Source of the DNA: Mogibacterium diversum
GTDB taxonomy: Bacteria > Bacillota > Clostridia > Peptostreptococcales > Anaerovoracaceae
Length of the DNA stretch: 64,000 nucleotides
Assembly (NCBI RefSeq): GCF_002998925.1
Contig: NZ_CP027228.1
Location: forward strand, 1,054,001-1,118,000
Direction of reading: 5' to 3'
Notes under the pieces: generated by a model
The model's input: the letters and a program-made list of their open reading frames with translations, nothing else
Databases searched by the model: none
Told to the model about the DNA's origin: nothing
Shown: positions 55,045 to 63,038 of the stretch, in pieces
Layout of the letters: each line of letters starts with the position of its first letter
Position numbering within the stretch: position 1 is the stretch's first letter
Made by a program: the position numbers and the translations under genes

Positions 55045-55902
55045 CTACTTATCTTTGAACTGTGCAACAACTACCTTTGACTGATTAGTGATTGCTACTG
55101 TGTAAATCTCATCTGCTGAAATATCAGTCTTTCTAGCTAGTGACCTTCTTTCAGTTTCAACATTTACATCACGCTTCATGAAGATTGTAACTGCTGGTGC
55201 TTCATCTTCTGATTCCTTATCCTCAGTAACCTTCAGGATAGGGCAATTGTATACACCGCCTACAGCCTTAATCTTTCTTGAAGGCACTATTCTAGCACTT
55301 CCAATCATGCCGATTTCACCACGCATCATTACTTCGTTGTTGTACTTGTCTGCGGAAATGAAATCTTTATCAAGTCTAAGCTGTGTAATCTGCTTAGGTG
55401 ATACGAACATTACTTTGTCGCTAATTACTTCCTCATCGAATAGGTCGATAGCATTAACGATGCTTGCGTAACCGATGATCGCAGTCGCACCAGCTGTATA
55501 TTTTAGCTGTGCACCCTTTGCACACTCAATTACATCAGCATCAACCTTAGATGCTATGGACTTACCAAGCTGTGATGTTCCCTCTCCTACGGGGTTACCG
55601 TATCCCGATAGAATAGCTTCATCAGTTAGCTCTATAGCCTTCATTACCTTCTTAACCTTTGCTGTTGTAGTTGTAGCAGTTAGAATAGTAGTTCCACACT
55701 CTACACCCTCAGCCACATCCTCGGCATCACCGATATACTCGAATGTTGGTATTGTGATAGTATCTCCAGCATTTGCAACTAGAGTATCATCTACCTTCGC
55801 AAATGGTGTAGCCACAATCTTCTGCTTTACCTTTGCTGTTACCGCATCAGCCATAACCTGTGGATTAACTAGGTTCTGAATTTTTGTTGTTCCTGTTGCC
55901 AT
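55045..55902 (-). CDS. Major capsid protein
   Basis: 285 residues, HK97-fold capsid of the N4-gp56-like/phage coat family. Typical are KVDDTLVANAGDTITIPTFE, the VKKVMKAIELTDEAILSGYG block, and FVSPKQITQLRLDKDF. It follows the scaffold gene by 16 bases, the expected order. No protease domain is nearby, so scaffold removal may need none. Confidence 0.9.
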   Translation of the reverse strand: MATGTTKIQNLVNPQVMADAVTAKVKQKIVATPFAKVDDTLVANAGDTITIPTFEYIGDAEDVAEGVECGTTILTATTTTAKVKKVMKAIELTDEAILSGYGNPVGEGTSQLGKSIASKVDADVIECAKGAQLKYTAGATAIIGYASIVNAIDLFDEEVISDKVMFVSPKQITQLRLDKDFISADKYNNEVMMRGEIGMIGSARIVPSRKIKAVGGVYNCPILKVTEDKESEDEAPAVTIFMKRDVNVETERRSLARKTDISADEIYTVAITNQSKVVVAQFKDK

Positions 55903-55918
55903 AATTATTTACCGTCCT

Positions 55919-56539
55919 TTACTTCGTCATCTCGTCATACAACTCTTTGTTGTTTTCAAATAGCTCTAACCTCTTAGCGTATGACAGCTTATCAAATTCC
56001 TCTTTAGTCATTGAATCGCCTTTATCACCATCATTATCGGGTAGTTTCTTAACATCCGTTTTCTGATTCGTGCTTGATTCAAACTGATTAGGATACTGCG
56101 TTTTGAGTTCTCCGAGCATATCGGATAATCCAGCAACATCGCCGTTTTCATCAAGTTTCAGTTCCCCCTTTTCCTTCAGCTTGTACGTGAGATAGTCGAT
56201 ATCCCCAGCCTTTGCATCAAGTAGGGCAACTTTGATAGCTGATTCAACTTTTGTTTGTTCGAGTTCCTTCTGTAATCCCTCGATTGTTGATTCAAACGTG
56301 GTGATTTTACTCTGTAATTCAGAGTTATCTGTGGTATCCTTCTTTAAATCTTCGATAAGCTTGTTAGCTTCCTTTAGCTTCTGAGCGTTACCATCATAAT
56401 CACCCTTTAGTTTGTTGTAGCGAATATCAAGGTTTTCTTCACTCGTGGTGAATATCTTGTTCGCTTTCATATCACCTGTGATTTTCTCCACCTGTTCATC
56501 TGTTAACCCATTTGATCTCAAAATTTCCTGTAATGTCAT
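55919..56539 (-). CDS. Capsid scaffolding protein
   Basis: 206 residues, mostly charged helix: GLTDEQVEKITGDMKANKIF at the start, long coiled coil (about 40-115), then GDIDYLTYKLKEKGELKLDE, the signature of GP20-type scaffolds. The C-terminus is basic/acidic mixed and would bind the capsid protein. Upstream lies a 130-base gap with the terminator of the MuF cassette. Confidence 0.88.
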   Translation of the reverse strand: MTLQEILRSNGLTDEQVEKITGDMKANKIFTTSEENLDIRYNKLKGDYDGNAQKLKEANKLIEDLKKDTTDNSELQSKITTFESTIEGLQKELEQTKVESAIKVALLDAKAGDIDYLTYKLKEKGELKLDENGDVAGLSDMLGELKTQYPNQFESSTNQKTDVKKLPDNDGDKGDSMTKEEFDKLSYAKRLELFENNKELYDEMTK

Positions 56540-56630
56540 TTTTCTATCCTTTCACTTTACAATTTTTACGTGTTACGTCACGTTAATGCGGATAGATGTT
56601 TTACGTGTTCCCACACGAATTTTTATATAC

Positions 56631-56655
56631 AAAAAGAACGCTCTTTCGAGCGTTC
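56631..56655 (-). terminator. Terminator inside the late operon, behind the MuF cassette
   Basis: GAACGCTC, GAAA loop, GAGCGTTC and TTTTTG on the minus strand. It separates the MuF/partner genes from the scaffold gene. Confidence 0.82.
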
Positions 56656-56671
56656 TCGTTGCCTAAATTAA

Positions 56672-56890
56672 TTATTTTCTATCTTCGAAAAAGTCTTTCC
56701 AATATGGATTTTCTTTATCGAATATTTCCCGTTCCTCTTTGGTCAACTTCCACGGATAATCAGAAAACATATTATATATTTTCTTCTTATCAAATGAGAA
56801 TAACCAAACACCAACTTGTGTGTCTGAATTATCAATCCACCATATTTTATCGTTCTCATTATTCTTATAAAACTTATTTGATTGTTCCAT
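56672..56890 (-). CDS. Small protein, candidate immunity partner of the MuF toxin domain
   Basis: 72 residues from ATG 56890 (AAGGGTG upstream), overlapping the MuF gene by 17 bases. It is rich in Trp, Asp and Lys: DKIWWIDNSDTQVGVWLFSF, then KLTKEEREIFDKENPYWKDF. The pattern resembles small proteins annotated DUF7675, which I recall only in outline. The lack of any virion role, the overlap with a protein that ends in a toxin-like domain and the terminator behind it suggest immunity. No activity is shown by the sequence itself. Confidence 0.6.
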   Translation of the reverse strand: MEQSNKFYKNNENDKIWWIDNSDTQVGVWLFSFDKKKIYNMFSDYPWKLTKEEREIFDKENPYWKDFFEDRK

Positions 56891-58496
56891 GATCACCCTT
56901 ATTCTGTTTATTCTCTGCTGTATTCAAGAACCCTAATATAGATTTAAACTCATCAGTATCAAGATTACTATCGGTGATATTCAACATGAAATCTCCGAAT
57001 GAATCATCACCACTCCGACAACCAAATCTATATGATAGAGTATATCCAAGATTGCCATCGAAATTTTGCCAACCGCTATTATTTGCAGATTGTAATTCTA
57101 AATATTGTAACACACCTTCATCATTCTTACGAACAATTGAAGCGTGTCTACCAACGCACAAATAATATTCTTTGCCAATTTCGCAACCATTTAATAACTC
57201 TTTACCCGATGCGATCGATGTTTTTCTCGTTGATGTTGTTACCTTCATACCATCCATGTGGGATAATTCCATTAAATTAATGGTGTATGAAAAGAATTCT
57301 CGACTAACACCCCCTCGAAAATCTCGAACATCATATCCAAGTGTTTGACCAATATATGCGAGTCCGACCGATGCACATGAACCACCCGTCATATCCCCAC
57401 CAGCTAATATATTAATTATTTCTTCTTTGTTTGGTCTTATATCATGCGGTTTTATAGGATTATACACGATATTGTTGCGTTTAGCACCATTAATTAACCC
57501 CATATAGTTTAGGTCTTTTGATTTAACGGGTTCAGAACTATGCCTTGATACATTCTTCAAGTAATTCTTGCGGAACGTTTTAAACTGTTCAGATTTATCA
57601 AGTTCGAAATAATCCGCACGTTCTTGAAGTGTTTCAAGTTCATCTTCATCTAATGCCCATTTTGCACGTTGTAATAGGCAACATCTACAGTTACATACGT
57701 TACGAGCCGAGCCACCAACGGATGGAGCTTCCATTTTTTCACCACCAACATCGAATTCTTCATCCCACTTGATGATTGTTCCGTCAACCTCTCGATGTGC
57801 ATCTCTCGTCCTTCCATCAAGTGTTGCATCCCATTGTTTAAGAACATCAGCACCGTTCTTGATTGCTTCGAATCCTGCATCCAAAAATCCCTGTTGCTGA
57901 ACTCTATGTCCTTCCGTCCTCGCTATGCGTATCGAATCGTTCAATGCTCTACGCATAGGGGAATTCATACCACTAGCAATATTAACAGCAATACCACCCC
58001 ATGATTGACCTTGTGCGATTCCACGTGATAGGTTAGACCTCACACGAGTTTTTAGCACGTCAACGTTCTCATTTATACGATTTCTTAACGGATTACCCTT
58101 ATAATATCGCCTTGATAACTTTGAATCAGTCTGCAAGGCTTTAACAACGGACTTGTTATCAATCGGTATTGCCAATGGTATTTTTTGTTGGTGTAACAAA
58201 TACATATTGCCTACAAATCCGTTGTTATAGCTGTCTTTTAAGAAATCATCAATGGTGGTGTATTCTTTAGTCAGTAAATGATTTAATGCACTATCAACTT
58301 GTGATTTAATCGCTTCTTGGTACTTCTTTTGATATATAACGGACTCTAAACCCGTTTCATCATATCGTACACCTAATTCTTCGATACGTGCTTTTAAATC
58401 TTCCCTAGCCTTCGAATATACAGCCTTCAACTCTGCGATTGTTCGCTTTTCATCTTCGAGTTGGTATTTTGTGATTTCTCGTTCCCATTTATTCAT
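56874..58496 (-). CDS. MuF/SPP1 gp7-like head protein with C-terminal papain-like toxin domain
   Basis: 540 residues. About 1-300 is the minor head (MuF) protein that binds the portal: SIRIARTEGHRVQQQGFLDA, then KQWDATLDGRTRDAH and the Cys/His-rich ARNVCNCRC. The part after about 340 is not needed by MuF proteins and resembles papain-fold toxins: Cys374 in GGSCASVGLAYIG, His451 in VGRHASIVR and E467-x-Q469 in YLELQSANN, in the order and spacing C, H, (D/E)xQ. MuF proteins of Firmicute temperate phages are known carriers of polymorphic toxins. The portal gene upstream overlaps by eight bases. Confidence 0.82.
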   Translation of the reverse strand: MNKWEREITKYQLEDEKRTIAELKAVYSKAREDLKARIEELGVRYDETGLESVIYQKKYQEAIKSQVDSALNHLLTKEYTTIDDFLKDSYNNGFVGNMYLLHQQKIPLAIPIDNKSVVKALQTDSKLSRRYYKGNPLRNRINENVDVLKTRVRSNLSRGIAQGQSWGGIAVNIASGMNSPMRRALNDSIRIARTEGHRVQQQGFLDAGFEAIKNGADVLKQWDATLDGRTRDAHREVDGTIIKWDEEFDVGGEKMEAPSVGGSARNVCNCRCCLLQRAKWALDEDELETLQERADYFELDKSEQFKTFRKNYLKNVSRHSSEPVKSKDLNYMGLINGAKRNNIVYNPIKPHDIRPNKEEIINILAGGDMTGGSCASVGLAYIGQTLGYDVRDFRGGVSREFFSYTINLMELSHMDGMKVTTSTRKTSIASGKELLNGCEIGKEYYLCVGRHASIVRKNDEGVLQYLELQSANNSGWQNFDGNLGYTLSYRFGCRSGDDSFGDFMLNITDSNLDTDEFKSILGFLNTAENKQNKGDHGTIK

Positions 58497-59901
58497 CGCC
58501 TAAAACCTTCAACGGGTCATCTTCAAACTCATCGGGGATGTTATTCTTCACTTCCTCATAATCGAGTTCAAGAACATCACATATCGATTTAATAACGTTC
58601 TTGTCATCGATAACCCCATGCAATCCAAGTATTGTGTTGATTTCAATCTGTCTTGTTTCCGCTTCAGTCTTGTAAATCTGTGCGTTATCTGATGCGTTGG
58701 TCATAACTTCACGTTTGAAATCAAACCATACATCTTCAACTTTATACGCTGAATTGTTTTTCTTGTTGATCTCGTCAATAACAACTTTAACAATCTTCTT
58801 CAAGAACTGTTTTAGCTTGATTTCAAGCTTGTTACACTTCAAATCAAGTAGTGCATATCTTGATTTGATAACGATGTTAGTTATGTTACCGTCACCAATC
58901 TGAGCCGAATTGAACCCCATACCGAATCGATAGATGTTCTTCTCATCCTGTTCCATCTTGGTTAATCTCGCTTGATATGGAATATCCACCGTGTGAACTT
59001 CCACACCACCTTCAGAATCAACCCCAATTGTTTTCTTCGTCTTGAGATTCTGCGATAACTCATCTAGGTTATCACCCTCAAACCCTCTCACAACATGTAA
59101 CGGATGGTCGAAATCAGCAAGATTATTTGACAAACCGCAAGACATGATATCGTAATCATCGATAATACCCTTAATCGCTTTAAGATTCGATATTTGCTTC
59201 TTGTTATTATCGAGCCTGAAGAACGGTATGAAACCAAATGGTTTATAATACAAACTGTTATCACGCTCATAAATAACGTGAGGGCGTGGATTGATATCAA
59301 CACTTTCATCTAAATCAATACCCCCTTCATCGTTCTGAACATAATACGTTGTTTTCTCATCATCCCATACTTGAATTCGCTTGATTACCTTGTTATTCTT
59401 TGCGATTCTGTCGATGTACCAATAGATAACATAATTACAGTTATCATCTGTATCTTTCGCACGAACTTCGATTACACCAAGAGCATCAGCATATTGGAAC
59501 GCCAATCTATCATGTTCGTTCTGATATGCGAATAGATAATCAAAACCCTTCGTAATCGTTCCCGTCAATAGGTCTGTCAATTCAGCCTTGAAATCCTCAT
59601 CAAAGTATTCATCAAGCTTCGATTGTAACCCCTCAACATCTGAACGAACGAATGAATCATCACCACTCAACATATATTGAACTTGCTGGTCTACAAGTTC
59701 AGTAAAGAACGGATGTGAAATCTTGATATTACTTCTTGTTGTATCCTCAACCAACTCACCATCTGAGTTGTAATAGAACATACGATAGTTCAGAATATCG
59801 TGTTCACCCTCATAATATCGTTGTGCTTCTCTTGCTTTTCGCTTACGCTGTGAACCAGCATCATCAGATATGAAGTACCTTATTTCCTGTTCTGTTAGCA
59901 T
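58489..59901 (-). CDS. Portal protein
   Basis: 470 residues, SPP1 gp6-like. QRYYEGEHDILNYRMF near the start (the typical YYEG-H-I), NIKISHPFFTELVDQQVQYM, GFIPFFRLDNNKKQISNLKA and AQIGDGNITNIVIKSRYA are the known blocks. It forms the 12- or 13-fold ring that packs and ejects DNA. The stop region overlaps the MuF gene. Confidence 0.93.
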   Translation of the reverse strand: MLTEQEIRYFISDDAGSQRKRKAREAQRYYEGEHDILNYRMFYYNSDGELVEDTTRSNIKISHPFFTELVDQQVQYMLSGDDSFVRSDVEGLQSKLDEYFDEDFKAELTDLLTGTITKGFDYLFAYQNEHDRLAFQYADALGVIEVRAKDTDDNCNYVIYWYIDRIAKNNKVIKRIQVWDDEKTTYYVQNDEGGIDLDESVDINPRPHVIYERDNSLYYKPFGFIPFFRLDNNKKQISNLKAIKGIIDDYDIMSCGLSNNLADFDHPLHVVRGFEGDNLDELSQNLKTKKTIGVDSEGGVEVHTVDIPYQARLTKMEQDEKNIYRFGMGFNSAQIGDGNITNIVIKSRYALLDLKCNKLEIKLKQFLKKIVKVVIDEINKKNNSAYKVEDVWFDFKREVMTNASDNAQIYKTEAETRQIEINTILGLHGVIDDKNVIKSICDVLELDYEEVKNNIPDEFEDDPLKVLGDE

Positions 59902-59903
59902 TA

Positions 59904-60209
59904 TTACCCCTTCATAAACTTTTCTGTAATATCGTAAATCTTATCAAGGTGTGAGCCTACGAAATTACATACTTGTTCTTCATTCAAACTCGTGAATCCA
60001 CATACACCAAATGAAAACAAGAAACAATGTACAAGTTCATGTATCACCGTTTCTCGTGTCATTTCCTTACTCAATCCAGTTCGTATTGATATCTTTTGCG
60101 ATTGATACTCTGTTAAGCCGAAATACATCCCGTTATCGCTGTTCATCAATGATTTATCTTCATTAACAAAATCAATATTCCAAGTTAGATTATTAGCCTT
60201 AAACCTCAT
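59904..60209 (-). CDS. Small zincin-type protein (HExxH) between terminase and portal
   Basis: 101 residues from ATG about 60209, which overlaps the TGA of terL; a TTG nine bases before is the alternative. It holds the metallopeptidase motif VIHELVHCFLF (HExxH) and then a possible third ligand in EEQVCNFVGSHLDKI, as in SprT- or ImmA-like proteins. No DNA-binding or membrane part. Its role in the phage is unknown: maturation protease, anti-repressor peptidase or a structural relic are options. Confidence 0.72.
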   Translation of the reverse strand: MRFKANNLTWNIDFVNEDKSLMNSDNGMYFGLTEYQSQKISIRTGLSKEMTRETVIHELVHCFLFSFGVCGFTSLNEEQVCNFVGSHLDKIYDITEKFMKG

Positions 60210-61471
60210 ATCAACCAACCTTTTCGTAAATTAATATATTTCTCCAATCCGTACCTCATAGCATCCATAAGGTGATTGAAATCATCAATCGGTGTGTTAG
60301 TTTGATTACCGAACTTATCTTTTGCCCATGTGTAGTTACTAATCTCAGTAATGAAGTTAACACATCTAGGATGTACAATGATTTCAAAGTTCTGAATCCA
60401 TTGAATACCGTTGTTAACGGAATCTTTACCCTTCTTCGCACCCTTAACATGTAACCCATAACTCTTTAACTCATCATTTGATTTAGGTTCTGAACTATCA
60501 GCGGTTATCCGTTCCTTCGCATATCCCATATTGACAATCTCATTATAGATTTTATTGTTCGATAAACCCTTCTTGTAGAACTCATCGAACACATAAATTT
60601 TGTGATTCTCTAAATCAACCATGCTCGCAAATAATGCTGAAGGATCATTAGTATATCCATAGTCAAGTCCGAACGCTGGTTTCAGATTATCGGATATTAT
60701 TCCATCTTCCCCAGCATCATATTCGGCTTGTGTAACGAACTTGAATTCTTGTTCCTTCCAATTCTCATACACAACACCTTCAACGCTACCCCATTCACCA
60801 AGTCCAGCGGTTCGATATCTTCTAGGGTTGCGAACTCTCATTCGCTCGAACAGCTTTTCATCAGATTTATCTAGCCACTCATTACATAAGTAATTAGTGG
60901 TGATAGCCAATATATCATCATCACACACGTTATTATCAAAGAACGTTGATTTCAGCCAATGCCTTTCATTCCAAGGGTTGAATGTAATAGTTACTTGCTT
61001 GAAGAGGTTATCGGGAACTTCACCACGTATAGATTCATCTATCGTATCAAAATCCTCTTTATGCATAACCTCATAGGCTTCTTCAATCCACATCCAACAC
61101 AAATAACCGTGTTCAACGGTTACCGATGTAACCTTTAATGAATCGTCAAGACCTCTGAAATATATCTTCTGCCCTGTAGGCTTGTAAGTTGCTTGCAGTG
61201 GGGATTCTTTAAAATCCCAATGTCTAGCAACACCCAATCTATTAACCGCCCATTTAAGTTCGGTATAACATGATTCTTTGAGTGTTCTATAAGTCTTTCG
61301 AACAACTAATAGATTAGCTTCGGGATACTTCATCATGTTGTAGATATACCACAATGCGGTTGTTTTTGATTTCTTCGATGCTCTCGAACCCTTAACAACT
61401 CTATATCTTCCCTTGAAGTTCCAAAACTCTTTATACCCCTTACCAACAACTTTTGGTAAATAAATCTCCAT
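60206..61471 (-). CDS. terL: Terminase large subunit
   Basis: 421 residues, PBSX/SPP1 type. The Walker A region is VKGSRASKKSKTTALWY, Walker B YLCWMWIEEAYEV, and the nuclease part shows AFGLDYGYTNDPSALFAS, YVFDEFY and the DDFNHLMDAMRYGLE end, which supply the metal-binding acids. It pumps DNA into the prohead and cuts it. It follows the small Cys-rich gene, which it overlaps. Confidence 0.95.
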   Translation of the reverse strand: MEIYLPKVVGKGYKEFWNFKGRYRVVKGSRASKKSKTTALWYIYNMMKYPEANLLVVRKTYRTLKESCYTELKWAVNRLGVARHWDFKESPLQATYKPTGQKIYFRGLDDSLKVTSVTVEHGYLCWMWIEEAYEVMHKEDFDTIDESIRGEVPDNLFKQVTITFNPWNERHWLKSTFFDNNVCDDDILAITTNYLCNEWLDKSDEKLFERMRVRNPRRYRTAGLGEWGSVEGVVYENWKEQEFKFVTQAEYDAGEDGIISDNLKPAFGLDYGYTNDPSALFASMVDLENHKIYVFDEFYKKGLSNNKIYNEIVNMGYAKERITADSSEPKSNDELKSYGLHVKGAKKGKDSVNNGIQWIQNFEIIVHPRCVNFITEISNYTWAKDKFGNQTNTPIDDFNHLMDAMRYGLEKYINLRKGWLI

Positions 61472-61694
61472 GAATCAACCTCTTACATTTACGATTCACA
61501 CATCTGTGTGTTGTCATCAATCCCTCAGTCATGAACGCTTGATGATACTTACAATATGCAACGGGGTAATATGTGAAGTTACCATCAATTAGTTGAACTT
61601 TGTGCTTACACTTTGGCGGTTTATTTTTCAACCGCTCTTTTCTTCTCTTTCTCTGTGCTTTCCGATTCCCCTTGCTTCTATTCTTCAAGTTCAT
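61440..61694 (-). CDS. Small basic zinc-binding-type phage protein
   Basis: 84 residues. The first 30 are almost all Lys/Arg/Asn; then CKHKVQL, YCKYHQAFMT and HRCVNRKCKRL give four Cys and several His, a zinc-ribbon-like arrangement. Proteins of this look are frequent between the terminase subunits of Firmicute phages. It overlaps both terminase genes by 17 and 32 bases. Confidence 0.65.
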   Translation of the reverse strand: MNLKNRSKGNRKAQRKRRKERLKNKPPKCKHKVQLIDGNFTYYPVAYCKYHQAFMTEGLMTTHRCVNRKCKRLIHGDLFTKSCW

Positions 61695-62166
61695 CTTCTC
61701 CCGATATGATCACGGGTAAATTCATGTTCACATCGAACTTATCACTAAACATACCAAGATGTTTACCGAGTAGTTCAAGGGCTTTCATCTTACTAGCAAG
61801 TTTAACTTCTCTCTTACTCGAACTACCGTTTATTGAATCCCCGTTCTCCACCTTGTACGATTCAACACAAGCCAAATCATCAGCACTAGCATCAGTTTTA
61901 ATCTCCCCGTTCTCGTCAACGATATCGTTGAAGTTAACGAATGCGATTCTTGCAAGCTCCTGTATAACTCTATCTTGTGTGATTCCCGTTCTTCTTGAAC
62001 GTTCCGCAAGTGCTTTTTCAATCTTACTTTTTATTTGAGGTTTTTTGAGGTTTTCGGCTCCACTCTGATAAGCCGTATCAACCGAATAACCCGCCCTAAT
62101 TGCTGATTGTGTCGCATTGAAGTCAATCAAATATTCTTCAATGAACCTCTTTTGTTTGTTTGTCAT
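61678..62166 (-). CDS. terS: Terminase small subunit
   Basis: 162 residues. The DNA-binding start reads LTNKQ-like: TNKQKRFIEEYLIDFNATQS followed by AIRAGYSVDTAYQSGAENLK, the classical TerS helix-turn-helix. RTGITQDRVIQELARIAFVN is the oligomer part. It recognises the pac or cos site. GGAG is nine bases before the ATG, directly behind a terminator. Confidence 0.95.
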   Translation of the reverse strand: MTNKQKRFIEEYLIDFNATQSAIRAGYSVDTAYQSGAENLKKPQIKSKIEKALAERSRRTGITQDRVIQELARIAFVNFNDIVDENGEIKTDASADDLACVESYKVENGDSINGSSSKREVKLASKMKALELLGKHLGMFSDKFDVNMNLPVIISGEDELEE

Positions 62167-62183
62167 ATTGATTTACTCCAAAA

Positions 62184-62212
62184 ACGAAAAAAAGAACCGC
62201 CACTTGTGGCAG
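62184..62212 (-). terminator. Terminator/attenuator in the leader of terS
   Basis: ACTGCCA, CAAG, TGGCGGT then TCTTTTTTT on the minus strand, ending about 20 bases before the terS start. Together with the promoter just upstream it would stop late transcription unless overridden. Confidence 0.7.
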
Positions 62213-62239
62213 TCCTCAAACTTTATAATTTACTATTTT

Positions 62240-62269
62240 ATCATATCAGCTGTCAAGCCTTGGTGTCAA
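62240..62269 (-). promoter_or_regulatory. Candidate late promoter before terS
   Basis: TTGACA (minus strand about 62269-62264), 18 bases, TATGAT (62245-62240). The -35 box lies just past the stop of the regulator gene. A second TTGACA lies inside the spacer. Confidence 0.65.
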
Positions 62270-62274
62270 CAATC

Positions 62275-62679
62275 TTATTGTGTCGTTTTTTGTCTTATTA
62301 TGTCTAATCCTGTCTTTTTCAGTTTGTAACCCCACGAATACGTAATATCAAGAATCTCACATATCGTTTTCATTTCGTATTCTTGAACATAGTACATATA
62401 TAGAATCTCATATGCCTTCGGATTCTCAACTAATTCAATCATCTTGATGATCTCGCTACGCTTATTATCAACCTCACGAATTGCATCATTAAGTTCTCGT
62501 TCCTTATCGATTACATAATCAATCGGGTTTGAGAAATTTCGGGATTTCTGAACTTTGTTCGGGTCAAGTTCGATAGCACACAAATCACAATGTTCTCTTA
62601 ATATTTCTATATCGGCTCTTAGTCTACGAATCTTACGATTTAAAAATCGAATCTGCATTAAATATTTATTTATATTCAT
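62275..62679 (-). CDS. Phage late regulator, ArpU/DUF1492-like
   Basis: 134 residues. The first half is coiled coil (IRFLNRKIRRLRADIEILRE); the second has IDYVIDKERELNDAIREVDN and the sigma-4-like helix-turn-helix TICEILDITYSWGYKLKKTG. DUF1492/ArpU proteins at this place control the late genes that begin at terS. The repeat array lies upstream, which makes self-control or replication coupling possible. Confidence 0.78.
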   Translation of the reverse strand: MNINKYLMQIRFLNRKIRRLRADIEILREHCDLCAIELDPNKVQKSRNFSNPIDYVIDKERELNDAIREVDNKRSEIIKMIELVENPKAYEILYMYYVQEYEMKTICEILDITYSWGYKLKKTGLDIIRQKTTQ

Positions 62680-63038
62680 TCATTCACCTCTTATAAAAAC
62701 CGTGGTTCAAGATGGTTCAACATCGGTTCAAGATGTAAAATAATCTTGAACCGTATCAACACTAGTAATATCAACGCTTATAGCGTTCGGGTTCAAGATG
62801 TTCAACATTTTTCCCTATATTTATATATTTTTGATTTTTGTAATATATTAAACTTTTTTAAAATTATTCAGAAATAAGGGAATTATCTTGAACCTTGAAC
62901 CGCAAGCACTCAACATCAGTAATATCAACAATCCTAGCGGTTCAAGATTGAAAAATAATCTTGAACCAATCTTGAACCAATCTTGAACCAATCTTGAACC
63001 CGTTGTTATTTTTTATAAATTTTATGTATTAAATTGTG
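62680..63038. repeat. Iterated GGTTCAAGAT array around an AT-rich core (no gene)
   Basis: About 360 non-coding bases. GGTTCAAGAT or its complement occurs at least ten times: + at 62704, 62714 (one change), 62725, 62790, 62939; complement at 62743, 62885 and four tandem copies of AATCTTGAACC from 62957 to 63000. Copies pair as hairpins at 62724-62753 and 62939-62967. An AT-rich core of about 75 bases (62809-62884) lies between the two halves, and the sequence TCAACA--AGTAATATCAAC appears in both halves. Iteron-like origin or a multi-site operator are the main options. Confidence 0.85.

Noticed and set aside
62957..63000. CRISPR array.
   Set aside because: Copies are directly adjacent 11-mers without spacers, and inverted copies lie nearby; no cas genes.
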